Below, piece by piece: positions 27,368 through 36,932 of a DNA stretch of 64,000 nt (positions are counted from its first letter, which is position 1; the number at the start of each line of letters is the position of its first letter). This DNA is from SAR324 cluster bacterium (GTDB lineage: Bacteria > SAR324 > NAC60-12): assembly GCA_015231885.1 (NCBI GenBank), contig JADGAT010000002.1:62001-126000 (forward strand). Direction: 5' to 3'. The notes under the pieces are model-generated. The model saw only the letters and a program-made list of their open reading frames with translations, was not told the DNA's origin and searched no databases. A program made the position numbers and the translations under genes.

Positions 27368-29245
27368 TTACAAATCTTGAAAAAACCACTGTTTGAGCCA
27401 TTTCCTTAAAAAGGGATCCTGCCTGAGAAAGTTTTTCAAATCAGCCAGCTTGTCTGCGGGTATTTGTCCTGACAGATCATTCTTTTCGAGGGGATCATCT
27501 GCTAAATTGTAATACTCCATGCCGGCAGACTGCCCGGCTACTTTGAATAGAAACTTATCCTGATCGCGAACCACTCCAATCCCGGCAAATTGGCTGGTAT
27601 AATAACTATTCATATTTTGCATCACAATATAACGGTCATCGGGAATGGGTGAAAAAATACTCTTACCTTTCAATTTGGCTGAAAAATCCTGCAGAGCTTT
27701 ATGATTGGACAACGCTAACAAATCCAGAACAGAGGGAACAATATCGACATTGTGGATGGTTGTATTGATATTTTTTTGTAAAACAGGTTTGTACTGCTGT
27801 AGCATTTCGGGGAGATAAACCCAGAAAGGCACCCTGGTTCCTTCGTCATAAAAACTTTGCAAATGTCCAAACTCATCCTTGTGTTCCCCAAAACCATCGC
27901 CATGGTCTGATGTAGAAATAATAACAGTATTTTTTAACAAACCGCGCTGCTCCAGCTCAGACAAAACTTTTCCAACCCAATGGTCGACATACCGAATGGA
28001 ATTGTCGTAATCATCGGTATATCTTGTTTTTTTAGTCCAGATTCGAAATTCTTCGGGCACATGATAAGGAAAATGGGTTCCATTGAACTGTAAAACCCCA
28101 AAAAACGGCTGTTCATCCAGATCGGGGTCATTCAGAAAATTAACAAATTCCTGTGCCACAAACCGGTCATCGGCACCATAGGTGTTGAAGGCTTCCTTTT
28201 TTCCAATATCCCGATTCCACCACTTGTCCAAGTAAGGCGACTGAATGAAGAGTTGAAAATTACCATACTGGTGAGAATGACTGGAAATGAGGAATGTTTT
28301 GTAATTAGAAAACATTTTTCCATATTCGTAAAATGTCGGCATGCTGTGCAAATCCTGATGAGATTGCCCAGGCAGGATACCCGTTAGGATCGACGGGAAT
28401 GAGAGATGCGTGTTTGTACTATTGGAGTAGGCACGCTGAAAAATGAAAGAATGATTTCGATATTTTTTTTGTAGAAATTCATCTTGCCTGGGAGAAGTGA
28501 TTCGTGAGTAACCATAAAAAGAATTGCTGCTCGCCCGTAAGCTTTCATTAACAATTAAAATCACATTGAAAGGAGGCGCTTCTCCCAGCTGCGGCAGCGG
28601 GGGAATATGGCGCACTTGCAGAACACGAATATTGCCCTCATTGCCAAAAAATTTTTCCAGGGATTTGGTGATGGAAAAGGCCATATTCACCCCGGGCATG
28701 GTATTGCCCTGCATCAACCATATATTGTTGTGCGCCATTGGTGCCAATATCAGCAATCCCAGTAAGTTCAAGACAGGAAACCCTCTTTGTTTTTGCTGAT
28801 GATACCGGTCAATCAACCAGTACCAAATAACCATAAAAACCAGTGACACGGCAGCCCCCCCCCCTAATGTCAACATATCGGCTTCTACAAAGGAAAGGGC
28901 TTCCGTGGTTTCTTCCAGGACAAAACGCAGGGTGACAATATTAGGAATATTGCGGAAAATGAAGTAAAAGCGATAACTGCTCAGGTAGGTGAGTGCCGAG
29001 ACAATACCAATGGCTGCCACAAAGAAAAACAGCAACCATTTTTTGTCAAAAAGCCAACGCGCCAGGACCTTGCACAACAGCATCGTCCACATGCCGCTCA
29101 TCACAATTGAAATCAGGTATGCCAGCATCTCCAGCGGAGTCCATTCTATAACTTTTCCATGTCGAATCCCCAGATCAACGATTGCCAATCCAATCACAAA
29201 CAGCCATAAATACGGAGACACCCTGATTTTTTTTTGTACAAACAC
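27368..29245 (-). CDS. Membrane phosphoethanolamine/phosphoglycerol transferase-like protein (alkaline phosphatase superfamily)
   Basis: 625 residues. Five membrane helices occupy residues 10-180 and a periplasmic alkaline-phosphatase-fold domain follows. The motif VNESLRAS (232-239) corresponds to the metal and nucleophile site of EptA- and LtaS-type transferases, where the nucleophile is usually Thr; here Ser235 stands at that place. Further metal residues are in SDHGDGFGEHKDEFGH. The plan fits enzymes that decorate lipid A, glycans or osmoregulated glucans with phospholipid head groups. It is not a sulfatase, because the C/S-x-P-x-R motif is absent. Confidence 0.85.
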   Translation of the reverse strand: MFVQKKIRVSPYLWLFVIGLAIVDLGIRHGKVIEWTPLEMLAYLISIVMSGMWTMLLCKVLARWLFDKKWLLFFFVAAIGIVSALTYLSSYRFYFIFRNIPNIVTLRFVLEETTEALSFVEADMLTLGGGAAVSLVFMVIWYWLIDRYHQQKQRGFPVLNLLGLLILAPMAHNNIWLMQGNTMPGVNMAFSITKSLEKFFGNEGNIRVLQVRHIPPLPQLGEAPPFNVILIVNESLRASSNSFYGYSRITSPRQDEFLQKKYRNHSFIFQRAYSNSTNTHLSFPSILTGILPGQSHQDLHSMPTFYEYGKMFSNYKTFLISSHSHQYGNFQLFIQSPYLDKWWNRDIGKKEAFNTYGADDRFVAQEFVNFLNDPDLDEQPFFGVLQFNGTHFPYHVPEEFRIWTKKTRYTDDYDNSIRYVDHWVGKVLSELEQRGLLKNTVIISTSDHGDGFGEHKDEFGHLQSFYDEGTRVPFWVYLPEMLQQYKPVLQKNINTTIHNVDIVPSVLDLLALSNHKALQDFSAKLKGKSIFSPIPDDRYIVMQNMNSYYTSQFAGIGVVRDQDKFLFKVAGQSAGMEYYNLADDPLEKNDLSGQIPADKLADLKNFLRQDPFLRKWLKQWFFQDL

Positions 29246-29441
29246 TCTATTCTCCTAAAAAATCTATTTTACAATAAGCTCAAAAAACTGGTATGCAATA
29301 TTGTTGCAAATTTTGATTGTCATTCAAAACAGGGGGATCTTACAGATTGCCATAGCATATCTTGCAAGTTTTTCTATTTGCCATAAAATAGGCCGTCCTT
29401 AAAAAATATCCAGGTTGAATTTATTTGATAAAGAGAGTCCC

Positions 29442-29741
29442 ATGAAAGTAATTGTAGATTTATGTGTCGTCCCGTTAGGCGTTGGAATTTCTGTCTCTAA
29501 ATACGTGGCAGCTTGTGAAACAATACTGACAGGCGCTGGATTGAAAACCAGTTTACATGCTTATGGGACCAATATTGAAGGCGAATGGGAGGACGTGTTC
29601 ACGGCAATCAAACAATGCCATGAAAAAGTTCATGAGATGGGAGCCCCTCGGATAACGACCACCATCAAGATGGGAACCCGTACGGACCGTGATCAAACCA
29701 TGGAAGACAAAATACGGAGTGTCGAAGAAAAACTAAACTGA
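29442..29741 (+). CDS. Thiamine-binding MTH1187/YqgV-family protein
   Basis: 99 residues starting at MKVIVDLCVVPLGVGISVSK; a TTG-initiated frame at 29415 is rejected because the AAAGAGAG ribosome site precedes 29442. The pattern VPLG, then Y-x-x-x-x-IL, YGTNIEGEWEDV and KMGTRTD is that of the MTH1187 fold, reported to bind thiamine-like ligands in some members. It converges with the VWA gene, with stop codons directly adjacent. The in vivo role is unclear. Confidence 0.88.
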   Translation: MKVIVDLCVVPLGVGISVSKYVAACETILTGAGLKTSLHAYGTNIEGEWEDVFTAIKQCHEKVHEMGAPRITTTIKMGTRTDRDQTMEDKIRSVEEKLN

Positions 29742-30935
29742 TCAGAGCACTTCCTGCCGGGTGTTCAAAAATTCAACAGCCTGTTTGATACCGCGCAGCG
29801 TCATCTCTTCCATGTGGAAAACTTCCCGGATTCTATCCAAGGTCCACACCCCAAGGTCCCACTCACGCTCGTGGATGGGATTCAGCCAAACGGTATAGGG
29901 AAAGCGATCCCTGATTCTTTTTAACCAGTTGATGCTGGGCTGCACCTCATCATCATTGATATAGATGGATCCGTACCCATAGGCCAGTTCCTCGGGTGCC
30001 ATGCTGGCATCACCCACAATCAGCACCCGGGTATCTCTTGGTTTTTTTAACAAATTATCAACCGGATAAGATTTGAACCTGGCAGCATCTTTATACACAC
30101 TGCTGTAAATCGTATTGTGAAAATAATAGGTGCTGAATTCCTTGAAGCGGTTGTGGAGTTTAGAAAACAGCAAACGGGTTATGTCCACATACGGTGTCAT
30201 GGAATACCCGCCATTGTCAATCAGCAGCACCACTTTGATCTTATCTTTCAATTCACGCCGAAAAATCAGATCAATTTCGCCTCCATTCTGAGCTGTTTTT
30301 CGAATGGTCTCCTCCAAATCCAATTCCGTTTCAGGACCGCTCTTTTTCAGGTGCTTCATACTGTCGAGGGCCTGCCGCAGGTTTTCACCACTCAGTGTGT
30401 GGTCCGCAGAATAGGTGACGTAATTGCGATCGCCGATGACTTTAATGGCAGATCTATTCCCGGATTCTCCATATACTCGGATTCCTCGTTCCGCAAAACC
30501 AGAATGCCCAAAAGGAGAGGTTCCTCCCGTCCCGACCCATTTGCTGCCGCCATGATGTTCCTTAAGCTGCTCTTTGACGGTATCCCAGAATTTTTTCATC
30601 AGCTCATCAGCCGACATATTCCAATAGGCATTATTAGGAACTTCGCCGGAGCGGATTGCTTTTTGTAACCATTTTTGAAACTGCTCCGTTCTGAACAGTT
30701 CCTTATCGTTTTCTCCAACCGGAGGCAGGTCCACACCATAAAAATAATAGACGAAGGCACGATGGAACATGTCCATGTGCTCTACCCGTTTGACTACCGA
30801 CAATCGAGCATAGACATACAGTTCATCCAGATCGTTCACCAGGCCTTTCTCCAACCCCGCGTAAAAATCCATCACCTCATGCAATGTGGCCGGAATTCCG
30901 TAATCGCGCAGTAAATAAAAGAAATTAGTCAGCAT
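29742..30935 (-). CDS. VWA-domain protein, CoxE-like, partner of MoxR
   Basis: 397 residues from MLTNFFYLLRDYGIP at 30935. The upstream 41 residues of the longest frame overlap the end of moxR and are not family-like. The N-terminal half is helical; the C-terminal half is a von Willebrand A domain with a MIDAS site VVLLIDNGGYSM (D240, S245) and a later metal Asp in VGDAS. MoxR-VWA pairs act as chaperones that insert metals or mature enzyme complexes. It starts 25 bases after moxR. No client enzyme (for example CO dehydrogenase) is adjacent. Confidence 0.85.
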   Translation of the reverse strand: MLTNFFYLLRDYGIPATLHEVMDFYAGLEKGLVNDLDELYVYARLSVVKRVEHMDMFHRAFVYYFYGVDLPPVGENDKELFRTEQFQKWLQKAIRSGEVPNNAYWNMSADELMKKFWDTVKEQLKEHHGGSKWVGTGGTSPFGHSGFAERGIRVYGESGNRSAIKVIGDRNYVTYSADHTLSGENLRQALDSMKHLKKSGPETELDLEETIRKTAQNGGEIDLIFRRELKDKIKVVLLIDNGGYSMTPYVDITRLLFSKLHNRFKEFSTYYFHNTIYSSVYKDAARFKSYPVDNLLKKPRDTRVLIVGDASMAPEELAYGYGSIYINDDEVQPSINWLKRIRDRFPYTVWLNPIHEREWDLGVWTLDRIREVFHMEEMTLRGIKQAVEFLNTRQEVL

Positions 30936-30960
30936 TGTGGAGTTTTCTTGTGAAAGTGCT

Positions 30961-31791
30961 TTACCATCGTTTATTAGAGATTTTTTCCAGTTTCCGATAA
31001 GAAAGAATATCTGTGGTTCGCTTGAGTAATGTTCCCAGGTAGGGAACATCATTAGCATCCTGAGGCTTTTCTCCAGAAATCATTAAGGCCTCAATCCAGT
31101 TCAACAGTTCACTGGTTGCAGGCGGCTTCTCATATCCACGGTCACGGAGTTCATAAAAAATTTTCAAAGCCGCATCCATCAGGCCTTGTCCTACATCAGG
31201 AAAATGCAGTTTGATGATTTCGATCATCTCTTCTGGTTTCGGAAAAGGAATGTGGTGGCAAAAACAGCGCCTTAAAAAAGGATCGGACAATTCCCTCTTG
31301 GCATTGGATGTGATCACAATCACCGGCTTGATTTTAGCTTTGATGATTTCATTGACTTCACGGATGGTAAATTCGCTTTCTTCGAGCACATCCAACAAGT
31401 TGTCCTGGACATCTGATTCGGTTTTATCAATTTCGTCGAGCAATAATACCACTCGTTCTTCACTACAAAACGCTCGTCCAATGGGGCCCCAAATGACATA
31501 ATCATAAAACTCATCCACATCGCGTTTTGTCTTGCCTCCGCCAAATCGAGCATCGTTCAAGCGCAGCACCGTGTCTTGGGTATAACAAACTTCCTCTCCC
31601 TTAATGGTTGACTTTGCCCTTAGCACTTCAATCGGCATTTCCAATGTGCGGCTGATTTCAAAGGCAAGCTGAGTTTTTCCGGTGCCTGGTTCTCCTGTGA
31701 GCAGCAAGGGTTTTTCCATTTTGACGGCCATGTTGACAATCAAGCGTAATTCCGGGTTGAGGTAATACTTGTCCGAGCCTGTAAATTCCAT
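30961..31791 (-). CDS. moxR: MoxR-type AAA+ ATPase
   Basis: 276 residues from MEFTGSDKYYLNPEL at 31791, where AAGGA precedes the ATG; the 69 residues upstream in the same frame are ignored. Walker A is GEPGTGKT (33-40), Walker B is VVLLLDEIDK, and an Arg finger lies in DPFLRRCFCHHIPFP. This is the MoxR branch that works with VWA proteins, and the VWA gene follows directly. The gap of 181 bases to the hybrid kinase gene upstream holds a 24-bp repeat (31879-31902). Confidence 0.92.
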   Translation of the reverse strand: MEFTGSDKYYLNPELRLIVNMAVKMEKPLLLTGEPGTGKTQLAFEISRTLEMPIEVLRAKSTIKGEEVCYTQDTVLRLNDARFGGGKTKRDVDEFYDYVIWGPIGRAFCSEERVVLLLDEIDKTESDVQDNLLDVLEESEFTIREVNEIIKAKIKPVIVITSNAKRELSDPFLRRCFCHHIPFPKPEEMIEIIKLHFPDVGQGLMDAALKIFYELRDRGYEKPPATSELLNWIEALMISGEKPQDANDVPYLGTLLKRTTDILSYRKLEKISNKRW

Positions 31792-31878
31792 ATGAGCATC
31801 CTTTTTAAGTTGTAGCTGAATAATAAATTTTGCTTTTGATTTTACACAAAATCGGAGTATTCTCCAGGATTTATTTAG

Positions 31879-31902
31879 GGATGAGGATAAAATAACTTCC
31901 AA
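31879..31902 (+). repeat. 24-bp dispersed repeat, copy A
   Basis: GGATGAGGATAAAATAACTT plus CCAA recurs at 35875-35898 with one mismatch. This copy lies in the moxR upstream gap, antisense to moxR. It is much longer than expected by chance for so short a window, but only two copies were found. Confidence 0.6.
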
Positions 31903-31972
31903 CAGCAATTCCCTCTTTAGCAAAGGGGCAAGGGCGGTCCGTGTGCGGGGATTGTCAAAAGATAGGGACGTT

Positions 31973-33955
31973 TTAATTTCGATTCCTGACACAGCCATTC
32001 TTTGCGGTACCGTCCAATACCCGAGCTACTATTTGGCTGAATTGCTTCGATTCTATTGGTTTGAGAACAACTTCCCGGATCCCGGCATCAGCAATTTGCT
32101 GCTCATCCAGCATCAGCCTGTATCCTGTCAGCAACAGGATCGGGATATCTTTTTGTATGGTTCGTAATTCTTTGGCCAGTTCCGTCCCCGTCATGCCTGT
32201 CATTGTTTGATCGGTAATGACTAGGCTGAACTGTTCCGGTTCTGTTCGGAATAGTTCCAATGCACGATTGGGGTCTGTTGCCGTGACCACATCATACCCC
32301 TTGCGTTCTAAAATATGCTGTTCCATCCGAACCAACATGGGTTCGTCATCAACCACCAGTATTCGTCCTCCGGAATGAGCATAAGCAGCTTCTGTTTCTT
32401 CCTCCGCATTTAACTCATCAATAATCATAGGGAAAAAAACATCAAATGCAGAGCCTTTCCCGAGCTGACTGTCCACCGTAATGATGCCTCCATGATCCTG
32501 GACAATGCCATGAACCACCGCCAATCCCATTCCGATTCCTTCTCCCACTTCCTTTGTCGTGAAAAAAGGATCAAAAATCCGTTCTTGAATGGCGGGATCA
32601 ATGCCCGGCCCTGTATCACGGACGGTCAACTTGACATACCCCCCTGGATCGATGGCATGTCGACTGGCAAAGAGAGGTGTTAACTCTGTTTTTTTCAGTT
32701 GCACCTCCAATTGACCTCCGTTTTCTCCCATTGCCTGAAACGCATTAGCACAAAGGCTCACCACCACCTGATGCATCTGGGTCGGATCTGCTGCAATCAC
32801 CATTTTTTCAGAAGCAATTACAGCACTCATCTCAATGGTTGCAGGAATGGAAGCACGCAGTAATTTTAAGGCTTCTTTTATGATGGGCACAACTTCTACG
32901 GGCTCATGTTTCGTTTCCTGCTGTCGGCTGAAAGTCAAAATCTGCTGAATAAGGGATTTAGCCCGCCTTCCTGCCAGGGCTGCTTCTTCGAGGTCTTCCC
33001 GCATCGGGCTGTCTTCCGGCAATTCGCTACTGGCCATGGTGATATACCCCAGCATGGCAAACAGGAGATTATTGAAATCGTGTGCAATCCCACCAGCCAG
33101 TGTCCCAATGGCTTCCATTTTCTGTGCTTGACGCAATTGTTTTTCCAGTTCCAGCTCTCGGGACACATCTCGTTTGACTGCAACATAGTTTACAATTTTC
33201 TCTGTTTCATCACGAATGGGAGAAATGGAGAGTTCTTCTTCATACAAAGTACCATTTTTCGTTTTATTGACTATCTGTCCATGCCAGATTTTCCCGCTTT
33301 TCAAGATATCCCACATTTTTTTATAAAAATTTGCAGACTGTTTGCCACTTTTTAGGATACGGGGATTTTTCCCAATCACTTCTTCACAACAATAGCCGCT
33401 TCTTTTTTCAAATGCAGGGTTCACATATTTAATAATCCCCCCTGCATTGGTGATCACAATGCTTTCTGCGGCCTGTTCTACTGCCGTAATCAATAGAAAT
33501 TGTTCTTTTTGCTGTTCCTTCAGAGCCCTTTCAGCCTGCTCTCGCTTATTAACTTCTTCTTTGAACTGGTGCAAGTGATCCAATGCTCTTTGGATGGTAT
33601 TTTTGATGTCCTGAATATCAAACGGCTTGATTAAAAAATCAAACGCACCAAAATTCATGGCACTTCGAATATTCTGCATATCCCCATGAGCCGACACGAT
33701 GATGACTTCCAGCAAATAGCCACCTTCCTTTATCTTTGATACAAGGCTCAGACCATCCATTTTAGGCATACGAATATCAGTCAGCACCAACTCGATTTGA
33801 TGGCTTGTATCATTTTTTAGGATTCCCAAGGCTTCCATCCCATCATTGGCAAAATGAAATTCCAATTCTTGATTGTTGATTTCTTTTCTGAACTGAAGAG
33901 AAAATAAAATTTCAAGATCTCGCTCATCATCCACTACTAAAATTTTGCTAGTCAT
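31973..33955 (-). CDS. REC-PAS hybrid histidine kinase with C-terminal receiver
   Basis: 660 residues, soluble. The order is receiver (D60, TDIRMPKMDG), coiled coil, PAS (TAVEQAAESIVITNAGG to YEEELSISPIRDE), HisKA with GGIAHDFNNLLFAMLG, HATPase with GMGLAVVHGIV, and a second receiver near the C-terminus (LVVDDEPM, TDQTMTG). It can pass phosphate inward to its own C-terminal receiver. Its first 8 bases overlap the end of the REC-cyclase gene, so the two are translated together. It does not extend into moxR. Confidence 0.93.
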   Translation of the reverse strand: MTSKILVVDDERDLEILFSLQFRKEINNQELEFHFANDGMEALGILKNDTSHQIELVLTDIRMPKMDGLSLVSKIKEGGYLLEVIIVSAHGDMQNIRSAMNFGAFDFLIKPFDIQDIKNTIQRALDHLHQFKEEVNKREQAERALKEQQKEQFLLITAVEQAAESIVITNAGGIIKYVNPAFEKRSGYCCEEVIGKNPRILKSGKQSANFYKKMWDILKSGKIWHGQIVNKTKNGTLYEEELSISPIRDETEKIVNYVAVKRDVSRELELEKQLRQAQKMEAIGTLAGGIAHDFNNLLFAMLGYITMASSELPEDSPMREDLEEAALAGRRAKSLIQQILTFSRQQETKHEPVEVVPIIKEALKLLRASIPATIEMSAVIASEKMVIAADPTQMHQVVVSLCANAFQAMGENGGQLEVQLKKTELTPLFASRHAIDPGGYVKLTVRDTGPGIDPAIQERIFDPFFTTKEVGEGIGMGLAVVHGIVQDHGGIITVDSQLGKGSAFDVFFPMIIDELNAEEETEAAYAHSGGRILVVDDEPMLVRMEQHILERKGYDVVTATDPNRALELFRTEPEQFSLVITDQTMTGMTGTELAKELRTIQKDIPILLLTGYRLMLDEQQIADAGIREVVLKPIESKQFSQIVARVLDGTAKNGCVRNRN

Positions 33956-35687
33956 GATCTTCCTCCAGTTTTGTGAATGCCTCTTGCAGCATTTCTTCCA
34001 GAGCCAGGGGCATGGTCAAAAACTTCAATCCTCTTCTCTTCAATGACAAAGGGTGTGGGGAGATGTCAGCAAACTGCCAGACAACTCTGCATAAAATTTT
34101 ACTGGTTTTGCAAGGCAGCAATGTTTTTAAAGGGGATTGGTCAAATAAAATTTCTACAGTGACCACCTCTCCGATTTGCAATGGATATTGCAATTCCAGC
34201 AGCAGTCCTCCAATCGAGATGTCTTTTAATGATCCGTGCACCGGAGAATTTTTATCCGAGCTAAGAAACAAGTCAATAGGAGCATCCAATTCATAACGTA
34301 TTGCCTGTCTCCGAATCGTATGATCCTGCAAAGTTTCTGTTTCTAAAATCACACCATCCCACCTTTCAGGATCAGGTGGGTATTTTTGAAAATAACGACA
34401 ACGCTTTATGTACTCAACAGCAATCACATCTTCTGGAAATACTTCCAGGCATTTCTCAAAACAATTCCATGATTCGGCAAACCGCTGTCCTTTGTACAGC
34501 TGAATGCCTTTTGCAAATAAGCCGACTGTCTTTTGTTTATTTTCTTTCACATCGGAGGGATCTCCGTCAAATGCTTCATAAACCGTTGTGGACTCAGAGC
34601 GTCCACGTACCTGAACCGTATCAATTTCTCTGATTAAATATTGTGTTGAAGGAATTTCATCATAAGTGTACTGAGAAATAAGAATACGGCTTTTGTATTT
34701 TTTGGTCAATTCTTCCAGGCGAGAGGCCAGGTTGACATGATCTCCCACCACCGTGGAATTCAACCGGTGTTCGGTCCCCAGAGCTCCCACACGAACAACC
34801 CCTGTATTGATGGCCATGCCCACTTGAATGCCGGATACTCCCGCCAACATCCGTTCGCCATTGTAGCGTTTCAACTCCTCCTGCATATCCAATGCTGCCA
34901 ATAGCGCCTGGTTGGCCGAGTCGTCCTGATCAAACAATGCCATGATTCCATCGCCGATGAATTTATCAATGAAACCGCCATGTCTGGTAATGCAGGGTTC
35001 CATGTGGCCCAGGTAGGTATTGATAAAGTCAAAGGTTTCTGAAGAACTCATGCTTTCGGTCATCCTTGTGAAAGAACGGATATCTGTAAAAAGGATGGTC
35101 AGTTTCTCTTCCTGCACATGCCCGGATTTGATCCCTTCGGTTTTCAGAGTTTGAATCCGATTGAGGAACTGATTGGGTACAAAGAGTTGAAATGTTTTGG
35201 AAATACGCTCCAGTTCTCCATAGGAAATCTGAAGTTGAAGATGGGCTTTCTGCAAATCCTGAGTGCGCTCTTCAACCTTCTGCTCCAGGGTGGCGTTCAA
35301 TTCCTGAATTTTTGCAGAATAGTGGACCAGTTCGAAACTGTTGCGGACCAGTCCCCGCAGCTCCAGCAAATTGACGGGTTTTCTCAAAAAGCCTTTCACT
35401 CCCAGCTGATAACACGTTTCCGCATCTTTATCCGTACCGTCACCGGTGAGCACAATGACCGAATAAGGGCTGCTTACCTCGGGTTTCAAATTTTGCAAAA
35501 ACTCAATACCCCCCATTTCAGGCATTCTCAGATCCAAAAGGATGACTTGAGGTTGGTGATGATTGAATTTTTCCAGACCATCGATGCCATTCTCTGCACC
35601 AATGGCTTCATAACCAGAACGGGACAAGTGGCGGCACAGCATGTTCCGTACAAAATCTTCGTCATCAATTACCAGTATTCTGTTCAT
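33948..35687 (-). CDS. REC - class III adenylate cyclase - PilZ fusion
   Basis: 579 residues. The receiver (1-115; D9, D52 in LDLRMPEMGG) is followed by a coiled coil and a class III cyclase domain (about 190-375) with metal Asp D202 (FTDIRSF) and D246 (FIGDGIM), Lys242 (DKFIGD, as in adenylate cyclases), and VVGDHVNLASRLE with N319 and R323. A helical repeat region leads to a C-terminal PilZ-type domain with RRQAIRYE (RxxxR) and DISIGG, the c-di-GMP-binding signature. It would make cAMP under control of phosphorylation and c-di-GMP. It is coupled to the hybrid kinase by an 8-base overlap. Confidence 0.88.
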   Translation of the reverse strand: MNRILVIDDEDFVRNMLCRHLSRSGYEAIGAENGIDGLEKFNHHQPQVILLDLRMPEMGGIEFLQNLKPEVSSPYSVIVLTGDGTDKDAETCYQLGVKGFLRKPVNLLELRGLVRNSFELVHYSAKIQELNATLEQKVEERTQDLQKAHLQLQISYGELERISKTFQLFVPNQFLNRIQTLKTEGIKSGHVQEEKLTILFTDIRSFTRMTESMSSSETFDFINTYLGHMEPCITRHGGFIDKFIGDGIMALFDQDDSANQALLAALDMQEELKRYNGERMLAGVSGIQVGMAINTGVVRVGALGTEHRLNSTVVGDHVNLASRLEELTKKYKSRILISQYTYDEIPSTQYLIREIDTVQVRGRSESTTVYEAFDGDPSDVKENKQKTVGLFAKGIQLYKGQRFAESWNCFEKCLEVFPEDVIAVEYIKRCRYFQKYPPDPERWDGVILETETLQDHTIRRQAIRYELDAPIDLFLSSDKNSPVHGSLKDISIGGLLLELQYPLQIGEVVTVEILFDQSPLKTLLPCKTSKILCRVVWQFADISPHPLSLKRRGLKFLTMPLALEEMLQEAFTKLEEDHD

Positions 35688-35874
35688 TTTCTTAGAAAAC
35701 GTATTGCTGTGCAGAGGCAGAGTCCCCGTAGAATTTCATAAGGAAGTTTGAAAAAAATATAACCACGATACTGTATTTTATTCCAGAATGGTATTAATAT
35801 TTTCAACCATTTTCTAAGCTTGAAAGGCACTTTTGTTTTAGGTATCCTTACAATCTGTAGTCCATTTCAATTAT

Positions 35875-35898
35875 GGATGAAGATAAAATAACTTCCAA
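35875..35898 (+). repeat. 24-bp dispersed repeat, copy B
   Basis: GGATGAAGATAAAATAACTT plus CCAA, matching copy A at 31879 with one mismatch. It lies 20 bases before the radical SAM start codon, in the 231-bp gap after the divergent REC-cyclase gene. Confidence 0.6.
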
Positions 35899-35918
35899 AT
35901 CAATTCAAGAAAATCCAA

Positions 35919-36869
35919 ATGAGTAAATTTATTTTTGGTCCTGTCAACTCAAGGCGTTTGGGGCGCTCCCTGGGCGTCGATATTGTCCCGAAAAAAACCT
36001 GTAATCTAAATTGTGTTTATTGTGAAGTGGGCCCCACCACCACCAAAGGCATGGCAAGAGATTTTTATGTTTCCTGGGAGGAGTTGAAACCAGAGTTCAG
36101 TGAGGTCTTACAAAAAAAGCGATTTGATGTGGTCACCATCACAGGGATGGGAGAACCGACCCTCAACAAGAACCTTCAATCGATTGTGCGGGGAATCAAG
36201 TCCCTGACCGGCAAGCCTCTTGTCCTATTAACCAATTCTTTGCTTCTGACAGAACCCGGTGTTCGGCAAGAGGTTCTGGATTTTTCGATCATATCGCCCT
36301 CACTGGATGCCGTATTGCCTGAAGATTTTGAACGGATTGATCGCCCCGTGATTCCAATAACGCCACAGGATATCATTGAAGGACTGGCTGCGTTACGAAA
36401 AGAGTTTTCCGGCAAAATATGGCTCGAAGTCTTGCTCGCACAAAATTATAATCATACCCCACAAGCAATTGAAGCCCTACAGGATGCCGTGAAGCGAATT
36501 CAACCGGACAAAGTGCACTTGAATAGTGTGGGCAGGCCTCCATTGACAGCCATGAAAGAAAAATTTGCGGACTGTGTCCAACCATTGACAATGGAACAAC
36601 TGCAGGCCATTCAGCAAAAGCTCGGAGATTGTGCGGAAATCATTGCGTCCAAAGCACAAGTCATTACACAAAAACAGCAAACTGGTGATTTGCCAGATAA
36701 TGTGATGCAGTACCTCAAACGTCGCCCTGCAGATCAGGAAGAAATTGCACAGGGATTGAATATTCCCTCTCAGGAAATTGGTGCGATTCTGGCCAAGTTG
36801 TATCAAAATAATCATATTCAGAAAAAAATTCATGAACAGAAGGTTGTTTTTTTTACAGATGTCGGTTAA
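35919..36869 (+). CDS. Radical SAM protein with C-terminal winged helix
   Basis: 316 residues. The 4Fe-4S cysteines are in CNLNCVYC (CX3CX2C, about 27-34), following FGPVNSRRLGRSLGVD, a signature of the COG0731-like branch that includes proteins related to tRNA-wybutosine and metal-maturation enzymes. GMGEPTLN is the SAM-side glycine motif. The last 60 residues (QYLKRRPADQEEIAQGL) look like a winged helix. The substrate is unknown. It precedes the ODP cassette by 63 bases on the same strand, so shared transcription is possible. Confidence 0.85.
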   Translation: MSKFIFGPVNSRRLGRSLGVDIVPKKTCNLNCVYCEVGPTTTKGMARDFYVSWEELKPEFSEVLQKKRFDVVTITGMGEPTLNKNLQSIVRGIKSLTGKPLVLLTNSLLLTEPGVRQEVLDFSIISPSLDAVLPEDFERIDRPVIPITPQDIIEGLAALRKEFSGKIWLEVLLAQNYNHTPQAIEALQDAVKRIQPDKVHLNSVGRPPLTAMKEKFADCVQPLTMEQLQAIQQKLGDCAEIIASKAQVITQKQQTGDLPDNVMQYLKRRPADQEEIAQGLNIPSQEIGAILAKLYQNNHIQKKIHEQKVVFFTDVG

Positions 36870-36932
36870 AGTCCGAGACAACATTGCACATGGCATAAGA
36901 AATATAAAACAGACTCGAAATGTGAAAAAATA

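Noticed and set aside
31973..31998. MoxR start at 31998
   Set aside because: That would add 69 residues overlapping the hybrid kinase end; ATG 31791 with AAGGA and the family start is preferred.
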